From assembly GCF_900108245.1 (NCBI RefSeq), contig NZ_FNUY01000015.1, forward strand, positions 1 to 64,000: a DNA stretch of 64,000 nt, given 5' to 3'. The stretch comes from Allobosea lathyri. Its GTDB lineage: Bacteria; Pseudomonadota; Alphaproteobacteria; Rhizobiales; Beijerinckiaceae. Shown here piece after piece: positions 18,399 to 26,088 of the stretch (positions are counted from its first letter, which is position 1; each line of letters begins with the position of its first letter). The position numbers were made by a program, and so were the translations under genes. The notes under the pieces were generated by a model that made no database searches, was not told the origin of the DNA, and saw only the letters and a list, made by a program, of their open reading frames with translations.

Positions 18399-18503
18399 TC
18401 CAACCGCGCACGACTAAAGACCTACGACACGGCGTAGCGAAAAAACGCGAACCGTTTCCGAGGGATGGCCAGCTTATTAGAATTAGTCAATATACCATCT
18501 AAC

Positions 18504-18518
18504 TTAGAATTGATCTAA
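18504..18518. promoter_or_regulatory. Candidate Irr/ICE-like iron box upstream of futA
   Basis: TTAGAATTGATCTAA is a 15-bp near-palindrome (arms TTAGAA and ATCTAA, one mismatch) about 100 bp upstream of the iron-binding protein gene, in a short AT-rich patch that also contains a second TTAGAATTAG half site. The arms resemble the TTTAGAA/TTCTAAA iron-control elements bound by Irr in Hyphomicrobiales. The link to iron control rests on the downstream gene and is an inference. Confidence 0.45.
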
Positions 18519-18619
18519 CGCGTTGATTTAAAAGGATTATCCGGTTGACGCTCCGGAAGCCGGGCTCTATCGCTCGCCAGTCGCGCGCATCTGGCGCCGA
18601 CGACCGACGGAGCGAGAAC

Positions 18620-19633
18620 ATGATCGGAAAGACACATCTGCACGCGCTGGCGCTGGGCTCCTGCCTGCTGGCCGCGCCTGCCTTTGCCCAGAGCGTCAAC
18701 CTCTACACGACGCGCGAGCCGGCCTTGCTCAACCCGGTCCTGGAATCCTTCACCAAGGACACCGGCATCAAGGTCAACGCCGTGTTCCTCAAGGACGGCC
18801 TGCAGGAGCGCATCAAGGCCGAGGGCGCCAACAGCCCCGCCGATGTGATGCTGCTGGTCGATGTCGGCGAGATCAATGCCGCCGTCGATGCCGGCATCAC
18901 CCAGCCGGTGAAGTCGGCGATCGTCGACAAGGTCGTCCCCGTGCAGCTGCGCGGCGCCGATGACAATTGGGTCACCCTGACCAAGCGCGCCCGTATCGTC
19001 GTCGTCTCGAAGGACCGGGTCAGCCAGGACGCGATCACCTATGAGAATCTGGCCGATCCGAAATGGAAGGGCAAGTTCTGCATCCGCGCCGGCCAGCACC
19101 CCTATAACAACGCCTTTCTCGCCGCCTATCTCGCCCGCAACGGCGCCGAGAAGACCGAGACCTATCTGAAGGCCCTCAAGGCCAACGTGGCTCGCAAGCC
19201 CGGCGGCGGCGATCGCGACGTGGCGCGCGACATCCAGTCCGGCCTCTGCGACATCGCCATCATCAACACCTACTATATCGGTCTGATGAGCCAGGCGAAG
19301 AACGAGCAGAAGGGCTGGTATGACGCGATCAAGCCGCTGAAGACCACCTTCGCCAATGGCGGCACCCATGTGAACGTTTCGGCCGCGGCCATCGCCAAGA
19401 ACGCGCCGAACAAGGACAATGCCGTCAAGCTGATCGAGTACATGCTCGGCGAGAAGGCCCAGGCGCAGTACGCCGACGGCAATTTCGAGTTCCCGGTCAA
19501 TCAGGCCGTCAAGGACAGCGCCGCCGTCAAGCTGCTCGGCGTGGTGACTCCCGACACGACCCCGCTTGCTGACGTCGCCAAGAACCGCAAGGCCGCCGCG
19601 GACCTCGTCGACAAGGTCGGCTTCGACAATTGA
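18620..19633 (+). CDS. Ferric iron ABC transporter, periplasmic binding protein (FutA/FbpA family)
   Basis: 337 residues with a signal peptide (ALALGSCLLAAPAFAQ, cleavage near residue 24). The mature start SVNLYTTREPALLNPVLESFTKDTGIKV and the later tyrosine-containing IINTYYIGLM loop are characteristic of class II ferric-binding proteins such as FutA, whose paired tyrosines hold Fe3+. I chose ATG 18620 because a GGAGCGAGAAC ribosome-binding site precedes it and the signal peptide begins there; the frame opens earlier at 18545. The permease gene starts at the stop codon (TTGA overlap), so they form one operon. The ATPase is absent here. Confidence 0.92.
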   Translation: MIGKTHLHALALGSCLLAAPAFAQSVNLYTTREPALLNPVLESFTKDTGIKVNAVFLKDGLQERIKAEGANSPADVMLLVDVGEINAAVDAGITQPVKSAIVDKVVPVQLRGADDNWVTLTKRARIVVVSKDRVSQDAITYENLADPKWKGKFCIRAGQHPYNNAFLAAYLARNGAEKTETYLKALKANVARKPGGGDRDVARDIQSGLCDIAIINTYYIGLMSQAKNEQKGWYDAIKPLKTTFANGGTHVNVSAAAIAKNAPNKDNAVKLIEYMLGEKAQAQYADGNFEFPVNQAVKDSAAVKLLGVVTPDTTPLADVAKNRKAAADLVDKVGFDN

Positions 19634-21312
19634 GCCTGAGCGTTTCCGCACACGCTTCGCGACGGTCGCCACTTTCGTGGCGGCCGTCGACGCGTTTTGC
19701 CTGGGCGTCCCTGCTCGGGGCAGTCCTTGTCGGCATGCCCGTGCTTGCGCTGGCGCTGACCGCCCTGTCCTCGCAGGCCGCGTCGATCTGGCCGCATCTG
19801 GCCGCAAACGTCATTCCCGTTGCGCTTGCAAACACCGCCATGCTGCTGCTCGGTGTCGGCCTGCTCTGCACGGTCATGGGCGTCGGCACCGCCTGGCTGG
19901 TGACGCAATACGAGTTCCCGGGGCGGCGCGTCTTCGAATGGCTGCTCGTGCTGCCGCTGGCCATGCCCACCTACATCACCGCCTATATCTATGTGGAATT
20001 CCTGGGCTTTCAGGGGCCGCTGCAGAGCGTCCTGCGTGCGCTGACCGGCTGGCGCAGCTTGCGCGACTACTGGTTTCCCGACCCGCGCAATCTCGCCGGC
20101 GCGATCTGCATCATGGCGATCGTGCTCTACCCTTACGTCTATCTCAGCGTCCGCGCGCTGTTTGGCCTGCAAGGCGCGACCATCGTCGAATCGGCCCGCA
20201 CGCTCGGCGCCTCGCGCAACAGGCTGTTCTGGCGCATCGGCCTGCCTATGGCCCGCCCGGCTCTGGCGGCAGGCCTGACGCTCGCATTACTTGAAACCCT
20301 GAACGACATCGGAGCGACCGAATATCTCGGCGTGCGCTCGCTGACCCTGTCGATCTATACGACCTGGCTCAATCGCGGCTCGCTCCCCGGCGCGGCGCAG
20401 ATCGCCTGCGTCATGCTTCTGGTCGTCGTCGCGCTGATCCTGGTTGAGGCGAGATTGCGCGGCCAGCGCCGCTTCGCACTTCCGGTGCGCCAGCCGCGCG
20501 CCGTCGGGCGCATCAGGCTTGCAGGACGCCCTGCCTTGGGAGCGGCAATCGCCTGCGCCCTGCCCGTGCTGTTCGGCGCCGTGCTCCCGATCGGATTTCT
20601 CATCGTCGAGGTGCTCCAGCGCGGCCTTGCGCAGCAGCTCGACGCCGCGCTGCTGCGCAATCTCGCAAACGCTGTCATCCTTTCGGCCCTTGCAGCCGGC
20701 CTCGTCGTCGCGCTTGGCCTGTGCATCGTCGCGGCGAGCCGACAGGGCCGCGAAGCCTGGTTGAAGCCGCTGGCGCGGGTTGCCTCGCTTGGCTATGCGG
20801 TTCCCGGCACCGTCCTGGCGCTCGGGCTCCTGGTGCCGCTTGCGGCCTTCGACAATGCAGTGGCCAATGCCGCAAGGGCGCTGTTTGGCGCCAGCCCCGG
20901 CCTCCTGCTCATCGGCTCTGGAGCGGCGCTGGTCATTGCCTATGTCGTGCGCTTTCTGGCCATCGCGATCTCCGGCATCGATAGCGGATTTTCGCGCGTT
21001 TCGCCCCGCATCGACGATGCCGCACGTGCGCTCGGCGCCACCGCGCCTGAGGTGCTGCGCCGCGTACACTGGCCGCTGGCACGCCCGGCGATCGCGGCTG
21101 CAGCCCTGCTCGTCTTCGTCGACTGCCTGAAGGAACTGCCCGCGACCCTGCTGCTGCGGCCACTGAATGTCGACACGCTCGCGACGATCGTCTACGGCCA
21201 TGCCTCGCGCGGCGTTTTCGAGGAAGGCGCGCTCGCGGGCCTGCTGATCGTGCTCGCCGGCCTCTATCCGGCCATCATTCTGGCCCGGGCGAGCGGTAAA
21301 CGGGCGGGATAG
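19630..21312 (+). CDS. Ferric iron ABC transporter, fused double permease (FutB/FbpB family)
   Basis: 560 residues with about twelve membrane helices in two homologous halves, each carrying a binding-protein-dependent permease loop: ESARTLGASRNRLFWRIGLP in the first and DAARALGATAPEVLRRVHWP in the second. Two permease domains in one chain are the rule in FbpB. It moves Fe3+ delivered by the upstream binding protein across the inner membrane. The start is taken as TTG 19630, overlapping the futA stop (TTGA). No ATP-binding subunit follows; the FbpC-like ATPase at 62208-63320 is a plausible partner. The AsmA-like gene begins about 100 bp later. Confidence 0.92.
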   Translation: MSLSVSAHASRRSPLSWRPSTRFAWASLLGAVLVGMPVLALALTALSSQAASIWPHLAANVIPVALANTAMLLLGVGLLCTVMGVGTAWLVTQYEFPGRRVFEWLLVLPLAMPTYITAYIYVEFLGFQGPLQSVLRALTGWRSLRDYWFPDPRNLAGAICIMAIVLYPYVYLSVRALFGLQGATIVESARTLGASRNRLFWRIGLPMARPALAAGLTLALLETLNDIGATEYLGVRSLTLSIYTTWLNRGSLPGAAQIACVMLLVVVALILVEARLRGQRRFALPVRQPRAVGRIRLAGRPALGAAIACALPVLFGAVLPIGFLIVEVLQRGLAQQLDAALLRNLANAVILSALAAGLVVALGLCIVAASRQGREAWLKPLARVASLGYAVPGTVLALGLLVPLAAFDNAVANAARALFGASPGLLLIGSGAALVIAYVVRFLAIAISGIDSGFSRVSPRIDDAARALGATAPEVLRRVHWPLARPAIAAAALLVFVDCLKELPATLLLRPLNVDTLATIVYGHASRGVFEEGALAGLLIVLAGLYPAIILARASGKRAG

Positions 21313-21409
21313 CCGGCTTCAGCAACTCGACAAGCTCGCGGCATCCCCTTAAACCGGTTGCCGCCAGGGGGGCTGGCTGACTGCCGGTTCGACGCCGGCT
21401 CGAAAGTCC

Positions 21410-23164
21410 ATGACACGACGCGCCTCGATTCTCGCCTATAGCGTTGCCATCGCGCTCGGCCTGCTCGGATTGCAATCCTGGAGCATTGCCGTCGGACGCG
21501 TCGAGCAGCGCGTCATTGCCGCGATCGAGGACCGCACCGGCCTCGTCGTGACCGGCATGGAGCGCGCCGAGATCGCGCTGCTGCCGCTGCCGCGGATCAG
21601 CCTGTCCAATGTCCGCTTCACCCAGCGCGACGGTGTCCTGGCCGGCTCGGCGGTGCGCATCAAGGCGCGTGCGCGCCTGCTCCCGCTGCTGGTCGGCCGC
21701 TTCTCCTTCAACCGCATCGATCTCGTCGCCCCCCAGATCGACGTCGCGGTCCCCGGCGACGGCGGCAGCGTCACCGACTGGCTCGCTCCGCCTCTGGCCT
21801 ATCTCGAAAGCCTGCGAAACCAGAGCAGGATCGTCATCGCCGCAGGCTCGATCTTCATCCGGGCGCAGGGCGCGATCCAGAGCGTGCTGCGCGATGTGAA
21901 CCTCTATCTCGAAGAGCGCGATCCCCATGAGCCGATCAGCCTCTCCGGTTCCCTGAACTGGCGCGGCATCCCGACCGAGCTGAGCCTCGTCTGGCCAATG
22001 GCTGACGGGCGGGCCAAGACAGCCCTGTCGGTGACGTCAACGCTGGTGAAGCTGCGGTTCGAGGGCACCCGCTCTGGCCCGCACGACCCGGTCATCAATG
22101 GTCAGCTCGCCTTGTCGACCCCGTCCCTCCAGGAGCTTCTCGGCTGGTTCGACGAAAAACCGCGGCTGGTAGCGGCGATCGGCTCGCTCGCGCTCTCGGC
22201 CGACGCCCAGATCAAGCCCCACGAGGTATCGCTCAGCAATGCGGTCGCCAGCCTCGATGGCGAACGACTCGACGGCGCGATCAAGCTCGGCGACGCCGGC
22301 GAGCGTCTGTCGCTGTCGGGCACGTTGGCAGGCGCGAGCCTCGATCTGGGGCGTCTCGTCAGCCGCCTGCAGATTCCAGCCCTCGGCTCCGCCGGGGACG
22401 CACCCCTCACCTTCGAGTCCTGGACAGCACAGGATATCGACCTGCGCGTCTCCGTCGATTCCGCACGGGCCAATGGCGCCCATCTCTCGGATGTCGCGAC
22501 CTATCTGCTGGTCAAGAAGGGGCGGTTCGAGGCAGGTCTTCTGCGGGCCAACGCCTATGGCGGCAACGTCAAGGGCCGCTTCCTCGCAGTCTCCGCCCCT
22601 GGCGGCGTCGACGTGAAACTTCAGGCCGGGCTCGACAAGGTCAATTTCGGTCAGGCCGCAAGCGATGTCCCGCAATTGGCCCGCCTAAGCGGCACGGGCG
22701 GCCTCCAGATCACTCTCGACGGTCTCGGGCGCACGGTGGATGAGGTCATCGGCTCGCTCAGCGGCAGGGCCAATCTCGCGCTGCGTCAAGGCGAAATCGG
22801 CGGCGTTGCCTTGGCCGAACTCCTGCGCCGCGCCGAACGCAGTCCGGCCCTGGCCTTGCGCGACTGGCGCCAGGGCAAGACGCCTTTCGAGACCGCCACC
22901 GCCAATGCCGGGATAGCCAATGGCCTGCTGGTCCTGACAGACGCGCAGATGTCGGGCCCGAGCTACAGGCTGACACTGGCCGGCACCGCCTCCCTGCCGG
23001 CGCGCACGCTCGACATGACGGCCCTGCTTACTCCCGTGAACGGTTCGCTGAAACTGCCGTTCACGCTCAAGGGATCGATGGACGACCCGGCCCTCGAGTT
23101 GGACGTTGACGCCACCCTGCGCCCCAGCGGCGCGCAGGCCTTCCCCACGCTCCTGACCCGCTGA
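21410..23164 (+). CDS. AsmA family envelope protein
   Basis: 584 residues. One N-terminal membrane helix (ILAYSVAIALGLLGLQSW) is followed directly by the AsmA-type opening (VEQRVIAAIEDRTGLVVTG, then ISLSNVRFTQRDG) and a long beta-rich periplasmic body. The C-terminal part (DEVIGSLSGRANLALRQGEIGG, then LLRRAERSP) matches the conserved AsmA C-terminal domain. AsmA-like proteins are thought to help move lipids between the two membranes. It is on the same strand as the iron transporter, with about 100 bp between, but no functional tie is apparent. Confidence 0.85.
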   Translation: MTRRASILAYSVAIALGLLGLQSWSIAVGRVEQRVIAAIEDRTGLVVTGMERAEIALLPLPRISLSNVRFTQRDGVLAGSAVRIKARARLLPLLVGRFSFNRIDLVAPQIDVAVPGDGGSVTDWLAPPLAYLESLRNQSRIVIAAGSIFIRAQGAIQSVLRDVNLYLEERDPHEPISLSGSLNWRGIPTELSLVWPMADGRAKTALSVTSTLVKLRFEGTRSGPHDPVINGQLALSTPSLQELLGWFDEKPRLVAAIGSLALSADAQIKPHEVSLSNAVASLDGERLDGAIKLGDAGERLSLSGTLAGASLDLGRLVSRLQIPALGSAGDAPLTFESWTAQDIDLRVSVDSARANGAHLSDVATYLLVKKGRFEAGLLRANAYGGNVKGRFLAVSAPGGVDVKLQAGLDKVNFGQAASDVPQLARLSGTGGLQITLDGLGRTVDEVIGSLSGRANLALRQGEIGGVALAELLRRAERSPALALRDWRQGKTPFETATANAGIANGLLVLTDAQMSGPSYRLTLAGTASLPARTLDMTALLTPVNGSLKLPFTLKGSMDDPALELDVDATLRPSGAQAFPTLLTR

Positions 23165-23265
23165 AGCGGCGGACATCGACGACGCGCGGTCTTCCGCTCG
23201 TCACCGAATTCCGCTCTGATGGCCGCAAGGCCGCGTGACGGTCGCCCCGGAGGAGGAAATCGATC

Positions 23266-24444
23266 ATGAAGCGTTGGATCGCGGGCGTTCTCTGCGCCGC
23301 TGGAATGATGGTGACTGGGATGGCCGACGCACAGGATCTGATGGTCGAGAAGAAGGTCTTCGACCTGCCGAGCTTCACCACGCAATCGGGCCGCACGCTG
23401 AAGAACGTCAAGGTCGGCTGGGAGAGCTACGGCACGCTCAACGCCGACAAATCCAATGCCGTGCTGATCTGCCACTTCTTCTCGGGGAACTCGCACGCCG
23501 CCGGCAAATACGAGGCCGCCGATGCCGCGCCCGGCTATTGGGACGCGATCATCGGCCCGGGCAAGGCGATCGACACCAACAAATACTTCGTCCTCGCCTC
23601 GGACACGCTGGTGAACCTCAATACCGGCGACCCCAAGACCACGACGACCGGCCCGGCCTCGATCGATCCCGACACCGGCAAGCCCTATGCGCTCGACTTC
23701 CCCGTCGTGACGGTCGGCGATTTCGTCAATGTCCAGAAGGCGCTGGTCGAAAGCCTCGGCATCCGGAAGCTCGCCCTCGTCGCCGGCCCCTCGATGGGCG
23801 CGCTCCAGACCTATGAATGGGCGGCAAGCCATCCCGAGATGGTCGCCAAGGCGATGCCGGTGATCGGCGCTGCCGAGGCCGATGCGCAGCTGATCGCCTG
23901 GCTCGACGTCTGGGCCGCTCCAATCCTCGTCGATCAGAACTGGAACAAGGGCGATTATTACGGCAGGACGCCGCCCAATGCCGGCCTCGCCAAGGCGCTG
24001 GCCGTGGTGACTCTGCAGGCGAACCACGCCGAATGGGCCAACGCCACCTTCGGCCGCCGCCCCGCCAAGCCGGATGAGGCCCCCGCCAAGGCGCTCGGCA
24101 ACAGGTTCCAGATCCAGAGCATCCTCGACAATGCCGGCGAAGCCCGAGCAAAGGTCTCGGACGCCAATCATTTCCTCTATCTGATCAAGGCGAACCAGCT
24201 CTATGCCGCCGGCGGCACTTCGCTTGCCGACGCCGCCACGAAGATCAAGGCGCCCGTGCTGCTGATCACCCAGCCGAAGGATCTGGTCTTCACCGCCGAC
24301 ATGATCGAGCATACGGCCGATACGCTGCGCAAAGGTGGCGTGAACGTCACCCAGGCCTTCATCCAGGGCACACGCGGCCATCTCGACGGCGTCATCTCGA
24401 TGAAACAGGCCGAGGGAGCGATCCGCGCGTTTCTGGAAAAGTGA
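23266..24444 (+). CDS. Secreted alpha/beta hydrolase of the homoserine O-acetyltransferase (MetX-like) fold
   Basis: 392 residues. The N-terminus is a signal peptide (KRWIAGVLCAAGMMVTGMADAQ). The body follows MetX: NVKVGWESYGTLNADKSNAVLICHFFSGNSHAAG, then nucleophile elbow GPSMGAL with the catalytic serine, acid in QPKDLVF and histidine in TRGHLDG. Cytoplasmic MetX acylates homoserine; an exported version is unlikely to do that and more likely acts as an esterase or lipase-like hydrolase. An AGGAGG site lies upstream of ATG 23266. A palindromic repeat follows the stop codon. Family confident, substrate unknown. Confidence 0.85.
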   Translation: MKRWIAGVLCAAGMMVTGMADAQDLMVEKKVFDLPSFTTQSGRTLKNVKVGWESYGTLNADKSNAVLICHFFSGNSHAAGKYEAADAAPGYWDAIIGPGKAIDTNKYFVLASDTLVNLNTGDPKTTTTGPASIDPDTGKPYALDFPVVTVGDFVNVQKALVESLGIRKLALVAGPSMGALQTYEWAASHPEMVAKAMPVIGAAEADAQLIAWLDVWAAPILVDQNWNKGDYYGRTPPNAGLAKALAVVTLQANHAEWANATFGRRPAKPDEAPAKALGNRFQIQSILDNAGEARAKVSDANHFLYLIKANQLYAAGGTSLADAATKIKAPVLLITQPKDLVFTADMIEHTADTLRKGGVNVTQAFIQGTRGHLDGVISMKQAEGAIRAFLEK

Positions 24445-24460
24445 CGCTCGCGAACCTCGC

Positions 24461-24554
24461 CGTCATGCTCGCCCTTGTGGCGAGCATCCACGTCTTGGAC
24501 ACCGCACACCACTAGCAAAGACGTGGATGGCCGGGACAAGCCCGACCATAGCGG
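24461..24554. repeat. CGTCATGGTC-type palindromic repeat (family 2), copy 1
   Basis: An imperfect palindrome built on GAGCATCCACGTCTTG and AAAGACGTGGATGG arms, located between the convergent MetX-like and marC genes. A better preserved copy is at 41957-42087. Confidence 0.7.
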
Positions 24555-24582
24555 GAAACAGGCGCGGATCGGTCGCTGTCAG

Positions 24583-25215
24583 CTACCCGCCCTGCACCAC
24601 CGCCTTCACCCCGTCGATCACGAACTGCACGGCGAGCGCCGCGAGGATGACGCCGAGCAGGCGCGTCAGCACGACATTGCCGGTGACGCCGAGCAGCCTG
24701 GCGATCGGCACCGCCAGCCAGAACACGACGAGACAGGATAGAACGACGAGGCCGCAGATCACGGCAAGCGAGACCAGCATCAGCGGGTCTCCCCCGGCCC
24801 GGCCCGCCAGCAGCATCATCGCCGTCAGCGCGCCCGGCCCCGCCATCAGCGGGATCGCCAGCGGGAACGCCGCGACATTGCGGATATGATCCAGCGTGAT
24901 CGCGGTCTCGGCGGTCTGTGCCTTGCGCTCGTTGCGGCGCTCGAACACCATCTCGAACGAGATCCAGAACAGCAGCAACCCACCTGCGATGCGGAAGGCC
25001 GGCAGCGAGACGCCGAGCGCCTTCAGCACCACGTCTCCCGCCACCCCGAAAAACGCCATGATGCAGAAGGCGATGATGCAGGCGCGAACCGCGACCTGCC
25101 TGCGTTCGCCCGCCGTCATGCCGCGCGTCAGCGAAAGGAAGATCGGCGCCAGGCCCGGCGGATCGAGCGTGACCAGCAGCGTCACGAGGGCGGAGGTGAG
25201 GAATTCAATGAACAT
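24583..25215 (-). CDS. MarC family integral membrane protein
   Basis: 210 residues with six predicted helices. The opening FLTSALVTLLVTLDPPGLAPIFLSL and the middle block VAAFPLAIPLMAGPGALTAMMLL are the two conserved regions of the MarC/UPF0056 family. The family was once linked to multiple antibiotic resistance, but its function is not settled. I chose ATG 25215 (MFIEFLTS) rather than the start at 25299, because it begins at the first helix and has an AGGTTGG site upstream. It is divergent from the small membrane protein at 25242 with only 26 bp between the starts. Confidence 0.88.
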   Translation of the reverse strand: MFIEFLTSALVTLLVTLDPPGLAPIFLSLTRGMTAGERRQVAVRACIIAFCIMAFFGVAGDVVLKALGVSLPAFRIAGGLLLFWISFEMVFERRNERKAQTAETAITLDHIRNVAAFPLAIPLMAGPGALTAMMLLAGRAGGDPLMLVSLAVICGLVVLSCLVVFWLAVPIARLLGVTGNVVLTRLLGVILAALAVQFVIDGVKAVVQGG

Positions 25216-25241
25216 GGCCCAACCTATGTTAACCTGCGCGC

Positions 25242-25775
25242 GTGGACGAGACGCCATGGATCGCCCGTTATATGCAGCCATTCGACGCACAAGCGCCAAC
25301 CAGCATCGAGTTCCGCGGGAATGAGAGTCGCTGGGAGGCCCTGTTTTATGCTGGATTTGGGGTGGCGATCATCTGGTGGGCGGCGTCTAAAGGTGGCTGG
25401 ACAGGCATCGTCGGCGGCATTGGCTTTGGTGTATTTTTCGCTCTGCTCACATTCGGAAAGGCAATGGCGGAGCCTGATCGGTCGGTGCGTCTGGCATTCG
25501 ATGCTGACGGCCTCCTCGCGCCGAATGTCTTTGCTCGAAAGCTACCTTGGGCCGCTATCGAAGGTTTCGCGTTTTGTCCCGGTTCGGAGATCGACGACTT
25601 TCTGTTCGTCAAGGTGAGAGAACCAAAACTCTACGAACCCATACCAAAGAAGCCCTTGGAATTCTGGCCCGTCACTCAGACTGGCTTTCGCTTGGCAATC
25701 GCCCCGCTTGGCTGCGCACCTGACGACATCGAAGCTGCCTTCCGACGCTTTGCGCCCGGCATTCCCAAAATATGA
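25242..25775 (+). CDS. Hypothetical membrane protein
   Basis: 177 residues from GTG 25242; ATG 25272 is an equally plausible start, and neither has a clear ribosome-binding site. Two adjacent membrane helices (EALFYAGFGVAIIWWAAS and GIVGGIGFGVFFALLTFG) are followed by a soluble domain of about 100 residues (VRLAFDADGLLAPNVFARKLPWAAIEGFAF) that resembles a PH-like or YcxB-like fold in outline only. Codon use is slightly less GC-biased than gyrA. It overlaps the marC promoter region and ends at palindromic copy 2. Confidence 0.6.
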   Translation: MDETPWIARYMQPFDAQAPTSIEFRGNESRWEALFYAGFGVAIIWWAASKGGWTGIVGGIGFGVFFALLTFGKAMAEPDRSVRLAFDADGLLAPNVFARKLPWAAIEGFAFCPGSEIDDFLFVKVREPKLYEPIPKKPLEFWPVTQTGFRLAIAPLGCAPDDIEAAFRRFAPGIPKI

Positions 25776-25793
25776 CCGCCCGCTCCCAACCGC

Positions 25794-25899
25794 CGTCATT
25801 CCGGACAAGCCGCGCAGCGGCGCAGATCCGGAATCCATCGTAGAGCTCAGTGCCCTCCGATGGATTCCGGGTCTCCGCTTCGCTCCACCCGGAATGACG
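25794..25899. repeat. CGTCAT-ATGACG palindromic element, copy 2
   Basis: About 106 bp between the membrane protein gene and gyrA. CGTCATTCCGG at the left pairs with CCGGAATGACG at the right. Both arms carry the same compensating change (CCGG to TCCGG/CCGGA) relative to other copies, which suggests selection for, or co-conversion of, the pairing. Confidence 0.88.
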
Positions 25900-26088
25900 A
25901 CGACGATGATTGTGGCGACCAGGTGGCGGGGCACGGGCCGACACCGCGCAGCATGCTGACATCGCCACGCAAGCCATTGATATCGCTAGGCTTTAATTTC
26001 ACGGGAGAAACGACCGTTTCGCTGGCCTAAAGCCCCGGAATCGGATAGCCAGAAGGTTGAAAAATCGACCAAAAACGGGACTTATCCC

